64,000 bases of DNA from an uncultured Serinicoccus sp. Its GTDB lineage: Bacteria; Actinomycetota; Actinomycetes; Actinomycetales; Dermatophilaceae. The first letter of the stretch is position 1. Each line of letters begins with the position of its first letter. Below, one piece after another: positions 36,114 through 44,341 of the stretch. The position numbers and the translations under genes are program-made. The DNA lies in the NCBI RefSeq assembly GCF_947487915.1, contig NZ_CANKYH010000009.1:1-64000 (forward strand), given 5' to 3'. Under the pieces are notes generated by a model. That model was not told where the DNA came from. It saw only the letters and a list, made by a program, of their open reading frames with translations, and did not search any database.

Positions 36114-37199
36114 GTGGCACTCACCATCGGAATCGTCGGCCTGCCCAACGTGGGCAAGTCCACGCTCTTCAACGCGCTGACCAAGAACTCCGTGCTCGCG
36201 GCGAACTACCCGTTCGCCACGATCGAGCCCAACATCGGGGTGGTGCCGCTCAAGGATCCACGGCTGGACCGGCTGGCACAGATCCACGGCAGCGCCAAGA
36301 TCCTGCCCGCGACGGTGAGCTTCGTCGACATCGCCGGGATCGTGCGCGGCGCCAGCGAGGGGGAGGGGCTGGGCAACAAGTTCCTGGCCAACATCCGGGA
36401 GGCGGACGCCATCTGCCAGGTCGTCCGCGCCTTCCGCGACGACGACGTCGTGCACGTCGACGGCCGCATCAGCCCGAGCGACGACATCGAGACCATCAAC
36501 ACCGAGCTCGTCCTGGCGGACCTGCAGACGCTGGAGAACGCCATACCCCGCCTGGAGAAGGAGGTGAAGGGCAAGCGCACGGACAAGGAGATCCTCGACA
36601 CCGCGCTCGCCGCCCAGCGGGTGCTCGAGCGCGGCGACACGCTGTATGCCGCGGGGGCGGCCGCCGGCGTCGACACGGCGATCGCGCGCGGCCTGGGTCT
36701 GCTCACCACCAAACCCTTCCTCTACGTCTTCAACCTCGACGAGGACGGTCTCACCGACGAGGCGCTCCACGCCGAGCTGGCGGCCACCGTCGCGCCTGCG
36801 GAGGCGATCTACCTGTCCGCCAAGCTGGAGGCCGACCTCGCCGAGCTGGAGGAGGACGAGGCGCGCGAGCTGCTGGAGTCGGTCGGGGTCACCGAGCCGG
36901 GGCTGGACCAGCTGGCCCGGGTCGGCTTCGACACCTTGGGGCTGCAGACCTATCTCACCGCCGGGCCCAAGGAGTCGCGCGCCTGGACCATCCGCCAGGG
37001 CTCGACCGCGCCGCAGGCCGCCGGGGTCATCCACACCGACTTCGAGCGCGGCTTCATCAAGGCCGAGGTCGTCAGCTTCGACGCGCTCGACGAGCTGGGA
37101 TCCATGGCCAAGGCCAAGGAGGCCGGCAGGGTGCGCATCGAGGGCAAGGACTACGTCATGGCCGACGGCGACGTCGTGGAGTTCCGCTTCAACGTGTGA
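36114..37199 (+). CDS. ychF: Redox-regulated ATPase/GTPase YchF (Obg family)
   Basis: This 361-residue Obg-family P-loop NTPase is the bacterial OLA1 homologue, associated with ribosomes and stress. The G1 motif is [15 protein letters not shown]3 [20 protein letters not shown], and the C-terminal TGS-like domain includes [31 protein letters not shown] and [15 protein letters not shown]. The GTG start gives the exact family N-terminus [15 protein letters not shown]. It is monocistronic and convergent with the hemerythrin gene 28 nt away. Confidence 0.97.
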   Translation: MALTIGIVGLPNVGKSTLFNALTKNSVLAANYPFATIEPNIGVVPLKDPRLDRLAQIHGSAKILPATVSFVDIAGIVRGASEGEGLGNKFLANIREADAICQVVRAFRDDDVVHVDGRISPSDDIETINTELVLADLQTLENAIPRLEKEVKGKRTDKEILDTALAAQRVLERGDTLYAAGAAAGVDTAIARGLGLLTTKPFLYVFNLDEDGLTDEALHAELAATVAPAEAIYLSAKLEADLAELEEDEARELLESVGVTEPGLDQLARVGFDTLGLQTYLTAGPKESRAWTIRQGSTAPQAAGVIHTDFERGFIKAEVVSFDALDELGSMAKAKEAGRVRIEGKDYVMADGDVVEFRFNV

Positions 37200-37227
37200 A
37201 CGTCGCACCGCGGACGGACGGCGATCC

Positions 37228-37698
37228 TCAGAGCGGCCCGAGGACGGTGGGCACCTCGGCGTCCAGGCGGAGGGTCTCCAGGACCGTCAGGAGCTGACGC
37301 TCCTCGTAGCCGAAGTGGGACTCCATGACGGCCGCGACGCCCTCGAGGTGGCGGTCGAGCTCGGACGGGCCGGCCCGCTGGTCCACCGCCGTCCGCAGGC
37401 CACCGAGCAGGTAGGCGATCATCGAGTGGTCCTGCTCCAGGGAGCGCAGAGTCTCGCGCAGGGACGGGTGCGCGGCGGCGATCGCCGGGAACAGCGCGCG
37501 GTCCTCGCCGCCGTGGTGAGCCGTCAGCGCCGTGCAGAAGCCGTGGCAGAACAGCAGCAGGTCTCGGGTGGCCGGTTCGGCCGGGGCGCCAGCGGCGACC
37601 GCCTCTCGGGTCACCCGCAGCGCCTCGCGCAGCCGGTCGTGGACGCGGCGCATCTCCCGGGCCCAGGCCACCAGCCTGGCCCCCTCGCCCTCAGTCAC
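37228..37698 (-). CDS. Hemerythrin HHE domain protein
   Basis: This protein of about 156 residues is a four-helix bundle with hemerythrin-type ligands: VHDRLREAL, the CTALTAHHGGEDRALFPAI helix, EQDHSMIAYLL and ESHFGYEERQLLTVL. Such proteins bind a di-iron centre for oxygen, NO or redox sensing. The start at GTG 37698 was preferred because it places the first helix as in relatives; an in-frame GTG at 37782 would add 28 residues that look non-family. No good ribosome site supports either start. Confidence 0.8.
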   Translation of the reverse strand: MTEGEGARLVAWAREMRRVHDRLREALRVTREAVAAGAPAEPATRDLLLFCHGFCTALTAHHGGEDRALFPAIAAAHPSLRETLRSLEQDHSMIAYLLGGLRTAVDQRAGPSELDRHLEGVAAVMESHFGYEERQLLTVLETLRLDAEVPTVLGPL

Positions 37699-37806
37699 GA
37701 GGGCGCGAAGAAACGGGTGACATGGCGGCCACCATCCTTCGGGTCCCACGCCTCCATGCCTGGCACGGTCTGCCACCAGCACGCGACGCTGCAGGCAGCC
37801 TACTCC

Positions 37807-38583
37807 TCAGCCTGGGTGAGCAGCGGTCAGGATCTCAGGACCCGCGTCGGTGATGGCCACGGTGTGCTCGCTGTGCGCGGTCCGGCAGCCGGTCGCGCTG
37901 CGCAGCGTCCACCCGTCGGGGTCGGTGACCAGACGGTCGGTGTCCGCCATCACCCAGGGCTCCAGCGCGAGGAGCATGCCCGGCCGGAGCCGGTAGCCGC
38001 GCCCGGGGCGCCCGTCGTTGGCGATGTGCGGGTCCTGGTGCATCGTGGTGCCGATCCCGTGCCCGCCGAACTCGAGGTTCACGGCATACCCCGCCTCGGT
38101 GAGGACGGTGCCGATGGCGTGCGAGACGTCCCCGGTCCGGGCGCCCACGGTGGCGGCCGCGACGGCGGCGGCCAGGGCGCGCTCGGTCGTCTCGATCATC
38201 CGCGCGTCCTCCGGGCGCGCGGACCCGCCCACCACGAAGCTCACCGCCGCGTCCGCGGCCACCCCGTCCAGGAGGACGGCGAGGTCGAGGCTGACGAGGT
38301 CGCCCTCGACGAGGGTGTCGTCGTGCGGCAGGCCGTGGAGAACGGCATCGTTGACCGAGGTGCAGATGTAGTGCCCGAAGGGGCCGCTGCCGAAGGACGG
38401 GGCGTAGTCGACATAGCAGGACTCGGCGCCGGCGCCGCGGATCATCTCCTCGGCCCACCGGTCGATCTCCAGCAGGTTGGTGCCCGCGCCGGCCCGCTCG
38501 CGCACCGTCGCGAGGATCTCGCCGACGAGCCGGCCGGCTCCGCGAGCCCGGTCCAGCTGCTCAGGACTGAGGATCTCCACCAT
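37807..38583 (-). CDS. map: Methionine aminopeptidase, type I
   Basis: This 258-residue peptidase removes the N-terminal Met from new proteins. The metal-binding residues follow the type I plan: GHYICTSVNDAVLHGLP, the Asp pair in GDLVSLDLAVLLDGVAAD, the His in GHGIGTTMHQDP, the Glu in LALEPWVMA, and HSEHTVAI. It differs from the longer actinobacterial Map by lacking an SH3-binding extension. ATG 38583 is preceded on its strand by TATAGT 7 nt upstream, and it is divergent from a small XRE regulator. Confidence 0.95.
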   Translation of the reverse strand: MVEILSPEQLDRARGAGRLVGEILATVRERAGAGTNLLEIDRWAEEMIRGAGAESCYVDYAPSFGSGPFGHYICTSVNDAVLHGLPHDDTLVEGDLVSLDLAVLLDGVAADAAVSFVVGGSARPEDARMIETTERALAAAVAAATVGARTGDVSHAIGTVLTEAGYAVNLEFGGHGIGTTMHQDPHIANDGRPGRGYRLRPGMLLALEPWVMADTDRLVTDPDGWTLRSATGCRTAHSEHTVAITDAGPEILTAAHPG

Positions 38584-38590
38584 GGCGATA

Positions 38591-38606
38591 ACTATACCGG
38601 TATGAT
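38591..38606. promoter_or_regulatory. Divergent map/XRE promoters sharing a 10-bp palindrome
   Basis: ATACCGGTAT (38594-38603) is a perfect palindrome. The minus-strand -10 of map (TATAGT, 38596-38591) and the plus-strand -10 of the regulator (TATGAT, 38601-38606) flank and enter it, 7 and 9 nt from their start codons. A dimer bound here would repress both genes. Confidence 0.5.
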
Positions 38607-38615
38607 CGTCCCACC

Positions 38616-38900
38616 ATGGTCAGACTTCCGCTCACCGCCCGGGACCGCGAGCGCGGCCAGCGCCTGGGGTCCCTGCTGCGGCAGGCCCGGGGCGACCGGC
38701 CCGTGCTCGACGTCGCGCTCGCGGCCGGGGTCTCCCCGGAGACCCTGCGCAAGATCGAGACCGGACGCATCGCCACCCCGTCCTTCCCCGTGGTGGCGGC
38801 CCTGGCAGCGGTGCTGGGGGTGTCCCTGGACCACTTGTGGGGGGAGGTCGCAGCGGGGGAGGTGGGCAGCGAGCGGGCCGGCGAGCGGCTCAGCCGCTGA
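38616..38900 (+). CDS. XRE-family helix-turn-helix regulator
   Basis: This 94-residue protein is a single Cro/CI-type HTH domain: LGSLLRQARGDRPVLDVALA, AGVSPETLRKIETGRIATPS, then FPVVAALAAVLGVSLDHLW. There is no effector domain. It is divergent from map across 32 bp and probably controls that shared promoter region. Its end overlaps the convergent membrane-protein gene by 11 nt. Map next to a small XRE gene is a recurring actinobacterial pair. Confidence 0.9.
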   Translation: MVRLPLTARDRERGQRLGSLLRQARGDRPVLDVALAAGVSPETLRKIETGRIATPSFPVVAALAAVLGVSLDHLWGEVAAGEVGSERAGERLSR

Positions 38901-39279
38901 CCTGCTGCCGGCGTGCGCGGCGCACGGCGACGAACGAGCGGACACCCACGACGAGGTAGCCCACGAGCAGCACGAAGGTGATGGTGCCGGCGACCACCGC
39001 GAGCGGGCGCTCCGCGTCGCCCCCAGCCAGGTCGGCCAGACCCAGGACGTTGCGGATCGTCCCCAGGGCACCGAGGAGCGCGACGACGAGGGCGGCGTGG
39101 ATCCACACCTTCGGGTTGCTGCGGCCCAGCAGGCCGCAGACCGCCAGCACGGCGCCGAGGATCGCCGGGATGAGGGCGGTCCAGCTCGTCATCCCCGCGG
39201 CGAGCCAGCCGACCACCCCCACGACGACGAGCACGACCCCGAGGAGGGTGGTGGTGCGCGGCATGGACGAGTTCTGCAT
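38890..39279 (-). CDS. Small integral membrane protein of unknown function
   Basis: This 129-residue protein has four predicted membrane helices: TTTLLGVVLVVVGVVGWLAAG, TALIPAILGAVLAVCGLLG, VWIHAALVVALLGALG and LAVVAGTITFVLLVGYLVVG, ending in a basic tail (RRARRQQVSG). I do not recognise the family, though the layout resembles small actinobacterial proteins of four helices. ATG 39279 has GAAGGAG 4 nt upstream on its strand. A repeat array lies just upstream, between this gene and the MFS gene. Confidence 0.8.
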   Translation of the reverse strand: MQNSSMPRTTTLLGVVLVVVGVVGWLAAGMTSWTALIPAILGAVLAVCGLLGRSNPKVWIHAALVVALLGALGTIRNVLGLADLAGGDAERPLAVVAGTITFVLLVGYLVVGVRSFVAVRRARRQQVSG

Positions 39280-39344
39280 GATGCTCCTTCGCGGGTCGGT
39301 CGGGGAAGCCAGGATATCGGCGTCTCCTGGCCCCACCCTCGGCC

Positions 39345-39468
39345 GGTTCGTCCACCGTCGGCTGGGTTGGTCCACCGTCGGCCGGTTCGTCAACCATCGT
39401 CCTCCTCGACGAGGCTGATGGTTGACTTGGCGGTTGATGGTTGACTTGGCGGCTGATGGTTGGCCGCC
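39345..39468. repeat. Cluster of 19-20-bp direct repeats in two opposing blocks
   Basis: Left block: three copies of GGTTCGTCCACCGTCGGC-like units at 39345, 39365 and 39384. Right block: GATGGTTGACTTGGCGGTT at 39417 and a near-identical copy at 39436, then a partial copy at 39455. The third left unit contains GTCAACCATC, the reverse complement of GATGGTTGAC of the right block, so the blocks face each other around a CCTCG-A-CGAGG centre. The array lies between a small membrane-protein gene and an efflux pump. It may be a multi-site operator; I find no coding function. Confidence 0.7.
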
Positions 39469-39556
39469 GGACGCGCGAGGGGAGGAGCGGCACGAGCCGA
39501 CGGGCGGGCGCCCGGGTCGAGGGGCGGGTGTCGGTGGTCCCGCCTAGCATGGGTCG

Positions 39557-39580
39557 GTGACCTGGACGAGCACGACGTGA
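39557..39580 (+). CDS. Seven-residue leader peptide candidate
   Basis: GTG at 39557 opens a frame reading MTWTSTT and stops with a TGA that overlaps the GTG of the MFS gene by 4 nt. A -10-like TAGCAT (39545-39550) ends 6 nt before it, the same spacing as the leaderless genes nearby. If transcribed leaderless, ribosomes would enter here and be passed to the pump gene. It may also be chance. Confidence 0.35.
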   Translation: MTWTSTT

Positions 39581-41049
39581 CGGCTGACCGCACCACCCGC
39601 ACCGACACCACTCCCGACCCTGACCCGGCCCGCTGGCGCATCCTTGCCGTGACGCTCGCGGTCGGTTTCATGTCGCTGCTGGACGTGACGATCGTCAACG
39701 TCGCCATCCCCTCGATGCGCGAGGGCCTGGACACCTCGGCCGCCTCCATCCAGTGGGTGGTCTCGGGGTATGCCCTCACCTTCGGCCTCCTGCTCGTCAC
39801 CGGAGGCCGGCTCGGGGACGCCTGGGGCCGGCGCCGGATCATGCTCGTGGGCCTCACCGGGTTCGTGCTGGCCAGCGCGGCCTGCGGGCTGGCGCCCACG
39901 GCCGGGGTGCTCGTCGCGGCCCGGCTCGTGCAGGGCCTCTCCGCAGGGCTGCTGGCACCCCAGAACACCGGTCTCATCCAGGACCTGTTCACCGGCGCCG
40001 AGCGGGGCCGGGCCTTCGGCCTGTTCGGCCTGGTCGTGTCGGTGGCCTCCGGCATCGGGCCGGTCCTCGGCGGGGTCATCATCACCCTCGCCGGGGAGGA
40101 TGGCGGCTGGCGCTGGGTCTTCCTCGTCAACGTCCCCATCGGGCTGGCCCTCCTCGTCGCCATCACCCGCATCGTCCCGGACCTGCGCGGCAAGGACCAG
40201 GACCCGCGCCTGGACCTGGTCGGCGCCCTGCTGCTAGGGGCCGCCGTCATGTGCCTGCTGCTGCCGGTCGTCGCCCTGGAGTCGGGGGACACCCGGGCGC
40301 TGGTGCTGCTCGTGGGCGTCCCGCTCTTCGCCTGGGCCTTCCTGGCGTGGGAGAAGCGGCTGGCCCGCACCGGGGGGATGCCGCTGCTCGACGTCGACCT
40401 GCTGCGGCGCACCCCGGGCTACGCCAACGGCATCGTCGTGGGCTCGCTCTACTTCACCGGCTTCACCGGGGTCTTCCTCGTCCTGTCCATCTTCCTGCAG
40501 GACGGCCTCGGCTACTCCACGCTGGTGACCGGTCTGCTGCTCACCCCCTTCGCGGTCGGCTCGGCCGTCTCCTCGCCCTGGGCCGGGCGGGCGGTGACCC
40601 GGGTGGGCCGGTCGCTGGTCGTGCGGGCCCTGCTGGTCATGATGAGCGGCCTGCTCGTGCTGGGCGTCCTGGTGGGTCCCGCCCAGGACAGCCCGTGGCT
40701 GTGGCTGGCGCTGGCGGCCCCGCTGCTGCTGGCCGGGCTGGGCGGTGGCGCCGTGGTCTCGCCCAACTTCACCCTCACCCTCGCGCAGGTCCCCCAGCGG
40801 ATGGGCGGGGCCGCCGGGGGAGCCCTGCAGACCGGGCAGCGGCTGGGCTCGGCGATCGGGGCCGCGGTGCTGGTGACGGCCTACCAGGTCGGCGCCGGCG
40901 GGGGCGACGACGCGGCCACCGGGCTGCGGGCGGCGCTGGGGACCGCGCTGGTGCTGCTCCTCGCGGCGCTCGCCGCGGCCGTGTGGGACGGCCGACGTCG
41001 CGCGGAGGCCGCGGAGGCCGACGAGGAGGAGAGCGGCGTCCCGAACTAG
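39577..41049 (+). CDS. MFS transporter, DHA2 (14-helix) drug efflux family
   Basis: This 490-residue transporter has about 14 membrane helices. The DHA2 pattern is clear: FMSLLDVTIVNVAIPSM, GGRLGDAWGRRRIML, LVAARLVQGLSAGLLAPQ and FGLVVSVASGIGPVLGG, and WRWVFLVNVPIG. It should export drugs or other small toxic compounds using the proton gradient. The GTG at 39577 overlaps the stop of a 7-codon frame; no other good start exists before helix 1. A repeat array upstream suggests control by a regulator. The stop overlaps the convergent PLP-enzyme gene. Confidence 0.92.
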   Translation: MTADRTTRTDTTPDPDPARWRILAVTLAVGFMSLLDVTIVNVAIPSMREGLDTSAASIQWVVSGYALTFGLLLVTGGRLGDAWGRRRIMLVGLTGFVLASAACGLAPTAGVLVAARLVQGLSAGLLAPQNTGLIQDLFTGAERGRAFGLFGLVVSVASGIGPVLGGVIITLAGEDGGWRWVFLVNVPIGLALLVAITRIVPDLRGKDQDPRLDLVGALLLGAAVMCLLLPVVALESGDTRALVLLVGVPLFAWAFLAWEKRLARTGGMPLLDVDLLRRTPGYANGIVVGSLYFTGFTGVFLVLSIFLQDGLGYSTLVTGLLLTPFAVGSAVSSPWAGRAVTRVGRSLVVRALLVMMSGLLVLGVLVGPAQDSPWLWLALAAPLLLAGLGGGAVVSPNFTLTLAQVPQRMGGAAGGALQTGQRLGSAIGAAVLVTAYQVGAGGGDDAATGLRAALGTALVLLLAALAAAVWDGRRRAEAAEADEEESGVPN

Positions 41050-42479
41050 GCCCGGCCGGTCGGCGGGGCGGTGAAGGCGGCGAGGAAGTCGACGAGCAGG
41101 CGCGCACTCTGCGCGCGGGGCAGCGTCTCGATGAGGGCCAGCACCGCCGGCAGGTCCAGCTCACCGGTCTCGCGGGCGGCCCGGGCGAGGGCCACCGGGT
41201 CGGGCAGGTCCGTGGGTCCGTCGGCCGGCGCGGCGGCGTGCCGGGGTGCCTGCCCGCGGACGTCGTCGGCGCCGGTGCGCAGCGCCGCCCCCAGCTCGTC
41301 CAGCACGCCGACGCTCGCCGGGGTGAGCGTGAGGTGGGTCGTGCGCGCCAGGACGGTCCCGTCGGCCTGGGTCAGGGCGGGCTGGCCCTGCAGCACGAAG
41401 CCCCGCGCCGCCACCGCCTGCGCCCACGCGTGCGGGTCGACCTGCACGTGGTCCGGCACCGCGGGGTCGGTGCCGACGGCGAGCAGCGGCCCGATCGGCT
41501 CGCCGACCACCTGCAGCCCCGGGATGCCGTCGACGACCTGCCGGACCGCCGAGGTGACGCCGGCCACCCCGGCCGTGAGCTCGGCATACCCCTGCGCCCC
41601 CAGTCGGGTGACCACCGCCCACGCCGCGGCGAGGGACATCGCCGAGCGCGACCCGAGCACGGTCGGGTTGACGACCGGGTAGCCGGGCCAGTCGGTCAGC
41701 GCGTAGTAGCGGGCGCGGTCCAGCGCGGGGTCGGTGACGAGGAGCACCGAGGCGCCCTTGGGGGCGTAGCCGAACTTGTGCAGGTCGGCCGAGATGCTGG
41801 TGACGCCCGGCACCGAGAGGTCCCACGGCGGCGTCCCCTCCCACCACGGCAGCACGAACCCGCCGACGCAGGCGTCGACGTGGCAGGGGATGCCGCGCTC
41901 GGCGGCGGCCGCCGCGATCCCGGCCACCGGGTCGAGGACGCCGTGCGGGTAGGCCGGTGCGCTGGCGACCGCGAGCACGGTGGTCTCGTCGAGGTGCTCC
42001 GCGAGGCGGTCCGCCTCGAGGGTGCCGGTGCGTGGGTCGACCGGGACGGTCACCATCTCCAGCCCGAGGTAGTGCGCGGCCTTGTGGAAGGCGGCGTGCG
42101 CCGTCGAGGGCGCTACGACCCGCAGGGTGCGCCCGTCTCCGGGACGCGTCTGGCGCCAGCGCTCGCGGGCGGCCAGGACGGCCAGCATGATGCTCTCGGT
42201 GCCACCGGAGGTGACCGCGCCACCGGTGGCGGGCGGGCCGTGCAGCACCTCGCGGGCGAACACCAGCAGGTCCGCCTGCATCAGCGCGACCGAGGGGAAC
42301 GTGGTCGGGTCGAGCCCGTTCACCGCCTGCACGCGGGCCGCGGCCTGGCCGGCGAGCGCGTCCAGCTCGGCGAGGCCGCTGTCGTAGACGTAGCTCAGCA
42401 CGCGTCCCCCATGGGTGGGGGCGTCGTGCGCGCGGTAGGTGTCGAGGCGGGCCAGGACCTGCTCGTCGTGCTCGCTCAT
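41046..42479 (-). CDS. PLP-dependent lyase/decarboxylase, sphingosine-1-phosphate-lyase-like
   Basis: This 477-residue fold-type I PLP enzyme of the group II decarboxylase family has SGGTESIMLAVLAARERW, VVAPSTAHAAFHKAAHYLGL, CHVDACVGGFVLPWWEG and the PLP lysine K235 in ISADLHKFGYAPKGASVLLV. The last motif and GGFVLP match sphingosine-1-phosphate lyase more than glutamate decarboxylase. Reaction possibilities are cleavage of a phosphorylated amino alcohol or decarboxylation of an amino acid. The ATG overlaps the stop of an MFS_2-type transporter by 4 nt, so substrate import is probably tied to this enzyme. About 60 extra residues at the C-terminus are of unknown role. Confidence 0.85.
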   Translation of the reverse strand: MSEHDEQVLARLDTYRAHDAPTHGGRVLSYVYDSGLAELDALAGQAAARVQAVNGLDPTTFPSVALMQADLLVFAREVLHGPPATGGAVTSGGTESIMLAVLAARERWRQTRPGDGRTLRVVAPSTAHAAFHKAAHYLGLEMVTVPVDPRTGTLEADRLAEHLDETTVLAVASAPAYPHGVLDPVAGIAAAAAERGIPCHVDACVGGFVLPWWEGTPPWDLSVPGVTSISADLHKFGYAPKGASVLLVTDPALDRARYYALTDWPGYPVVNPTVLGSRSAMSLAAAWAVVTRLGAQGYAELTAGVAGVTSAVRQVVDGIPGLQVVGEPIGPLLAVGTDPAVPDHVQVDPHAWAQAVAARGFVLQGQPALTQADGTVLARTTHLTLTPASVGVLDELGAALRTGADDVRGQAPRHAAAPADGPTDLPDPVALARAARETGELDLPAVLALIETLPRAQSARLLVDFLAAFTAPPTGRA

Positions 42480-43822
42480 GCGGTGCCTTCCGGGGTCGGG
42501 ACGGGGGCTGCGCGGGGGAGGGCCGGGTCGGCGTAGCGGCGGAGCACGAGCAGGCTGAGCGCCACCAGCACGGCCGGGACGAGCGAGAAGGCGAGGACGA
42601 TCGCGGCCTGCGCGCCCGCCGGCTGCGCCAGCTGCTCGCCCGCGGTGCTCGACCGGAAGCCGGTGGCGGCGAGCAGGAGGAGGACCACGACCGGGCCCAG
42701 GGCCAGCCCGGCCGTCTCGCCCGCGGTCCACAGCCCGCTCATCGCGCCACCTCGCCCGCGGCCGGCCGCGCCGATGACGTCGGGCAGCATCGCCAGCGGG
42801 AAGAGCTGCATACCGGCGTACGCCACCCCGGCCACCCCCACCAAGAGATAGATCCACCCTCCGGCCAGCCACGGCATCCCGGCGAGGCCGAGGCAGGCCA
42901 CCGCGAAGACCCCCGACGCGAGGGTGAGCGCGTTGCGCTTGCCGCGGGCGGCGGCATACCGCGTCCACAGGGGCATGACGAGCAGGGCGGGCGCGACGAG
43001 GGCCGCGAAGAGCAGCGTCAGCGCGCTCTGGTCGCCCAGCGTGTAGGCCGCGACGTACTGCGCGGCCGCGAGCATCACCCCGGTCGCGAGCGCCTGGAGC
43101 ACGAAGACGGACAGCAGGACCCGGTATGCCGCCACCTCCCGCCAGGCGACCAGCCCGGCACGGTAGCCGCCCGCGTCGCCGGGTGCCGCGGTCGGCGGGC
43201 GGCGCAGGTGGGCCCGGGTCGTGACGACGGTGGTCACCATGCCGAAGAGGAGGAGCAGCGCGATGCCCAGCGCCATGGTGAGGTAGCCGGGCCGGCCGCC
43301 GCCCGCGGCGTCGCGCAGGGCGGGACCACCGGCGCCGACGAGCAGGATGGCCAGTGCCAGCACGGCGATCCGCCACGCCATGATGCGGGTGCGCTCGCGG
43401 TAGGCGTCGGTGAGGTCGGCGGGCAGGGCGATGTAGGGCACCTGGAAGCAGGAGAACGAGGTCGTCGCGAGGACGAAGAAGACGAGCACCCACAGGCCGA
43501 CGGCAGCCGGTCCCAGGGGGTCGGGAACGGCGAACATGCCGACGAAGCCCACCGGCAGGGTGAGCGCACCGGCCAGCATGAGCCGCGTGCGGCCGGCGCG
43601 GCTGGTCGCGTCCCGGTCGCTCCGCGCGCCCACCGCGGGGTCGATGAGCACGTCCCAGACCTTGGGGAGGATGACGACCAGCGTCGCCAGCAGCGCCGGC
43701 ACCGCGAGGGTGTCGGTGAGGTAGTAGGCCAGCACCAGCCCGGGCAGGGTGCTGAAACCGCCGGTGCCCACGCTGCCGGCGGCGTACCCCAGCACGGCGG
43801 AGCGGGGCAGGTGGGAGCTCAT
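42476..43822 (-). CDS. MFS transporter, GPH/MFS_2 (MelB-like) family
   Basis: This 448-residue transporter with 12 helices belongs to the glycoside-pentoside-hexuronide/MFS_2 group: LPKVWDVLIDPAVGARSDR near the N-terminus is the family DP-x(n)-G-x-SDR signature, followed by FSCFQVPYIALPADLTDAYRER. Members carry sugars or, in animals, lysophospholipids. The start ATG 43822 gives MSSHLPRSAVLGYAAGSVG; the ribosome site is weak. It is the first gene of a two-gene operon with the PLP enzyme. Confidence 0.87.
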   Translation of the reverse strand: MSSHLPRSAVLGYAAGSVGTGGFSTLPGLVLAYYLTDTLAVPALLATLVVILPKVWDVLIDPAVGARSDRDATSRAGRTRLMLAGALTLPVGFVGMFAVPDPLGPAAVGLWVLVFFVLATTSFSCFQVPYIALPADLTDAYRERTRIMAWRIAVLALAILLVGAGGPALRDAAGGGRPGYLTMALGIALLLLFGMVTTVVTTRAHLRRPPTAAPGDAGGYRAGLVAWREVAAYRVLLSVFVLQALATGVMLAAAQYVAAYTLGDQSALTLLFAALVAPALLVMPLWTRYAAARGKRNALTLASGVFAVACLGLAGMPWLAGGWIYLLVGVAGVAYAGMQLFPLAMLPDVIGAAGRGRGGAMSGLWTAGETAGLALGPVVVLLLLAATGFRSSTAGEQLAQPAGAQAAIVLAFSLVPAVLVALSLLVLRRYADPALPRAAPVPTPEGTA

Positions 43823-43854
43823 GGTGAGCAGGGTAGCCAGCCGGGGGGTCGACA

Positions 43855-43883
43855 CGGCTCCGGCGCGCCCCGCACCGGAGCCG
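43855..43883 (-). terminator. Hairpin terminator after yjbQ
   Basis: CGGCTCCGG and CCGGAGCCG form a perfect 9-bp stem with an 11-nt loop, 21 nt after the stop of the YjbQ gene. Confidence 0.55.
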
Positions 43884-43904
43884 GGGGTGGGCCGGGTCGG
43901 CGGG

Positions 43905-44309
43905 TCAGCCTTCGAGGAAGTCCAGGCGCACCGACCGGTCGGCGTTGTCCACGTTGAGGTCGACGAGGCAGATGCTCTGCCAGGTGCCGAGCGCGAGCCG
44001 CCCACCGTCGACGGGGACGGTGGCGTAGGGAGGGACGACCGCGGGCATGACGTGGGAGCGCCCGTGGCCGCGCGTGCCGTGCGCGTGCTGCCAGCGGTCG
44101 TCCGCCGGCAGCAGGTCGCCCAGGGCAGCGAGCAGGTCGTCGTCGGAGCCCGCGCCGGTCTCGATGATCGCCAGCCCGGCCGTCGCGTGGGGCACGAAGA
44201 CGTGGAGCAGCCCGTCGCCCAGCCCCGAGACGAAGCTCTCGCACTCCCGGGTGAGGTCCAGGACGACCTCGTCGCCCCCCGTCCGCAGGTTCAGCGTCGT
44301 GGTCCGCAT
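43905..44309 (-). CDS. YjbQ family protein (UPF0047)
   Basis: This 134-residue UPF0047 protein carries the diagnostic FVPHATAGLAIIETGAGSDDDL, HAHGTRGHGRSHVMPAVV and LALGTWQSICLVDLN stretches. Members show weak thiamine-phosphate-synthase activity in E. coli; the true role is uncertain. ATG 44309 was chosen; another in-frame ATG lies 12 nt upstream. It follows the DUF72 gene by 32 nt on the same strand and may be co-transcribed with it. Confidence 0.92.
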   Translation of the reverse strand: MRTTTLNLRTGGDEVVLDLTRECESFVSGLGDGLLHVFVPHATAGLAIIETGAGSDDDLLAALGDLLPADDRWQHAHGTRGHGRSHVMPAVVPPYATVPVDGGRLALGTWQSICLVDLNVDNADRSVRLDFLEG

Positions 44310-44341
44310 GGGCCCCAGCATGGCCGATCGGGCGTGCCCTG

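Noticed and set aside
37699..37782. Longer hemerythrin protein starting at GTG 37782.
   Set aside because: The extra 28 residues have no family likeness, and no ribosome site or -10 supports that start.
39345..39468. Possible CRISPR array.
   Set aside because: Units of 19-20 bp follow each other with no unique spacers of about 30 bp, and there are no cas genes.
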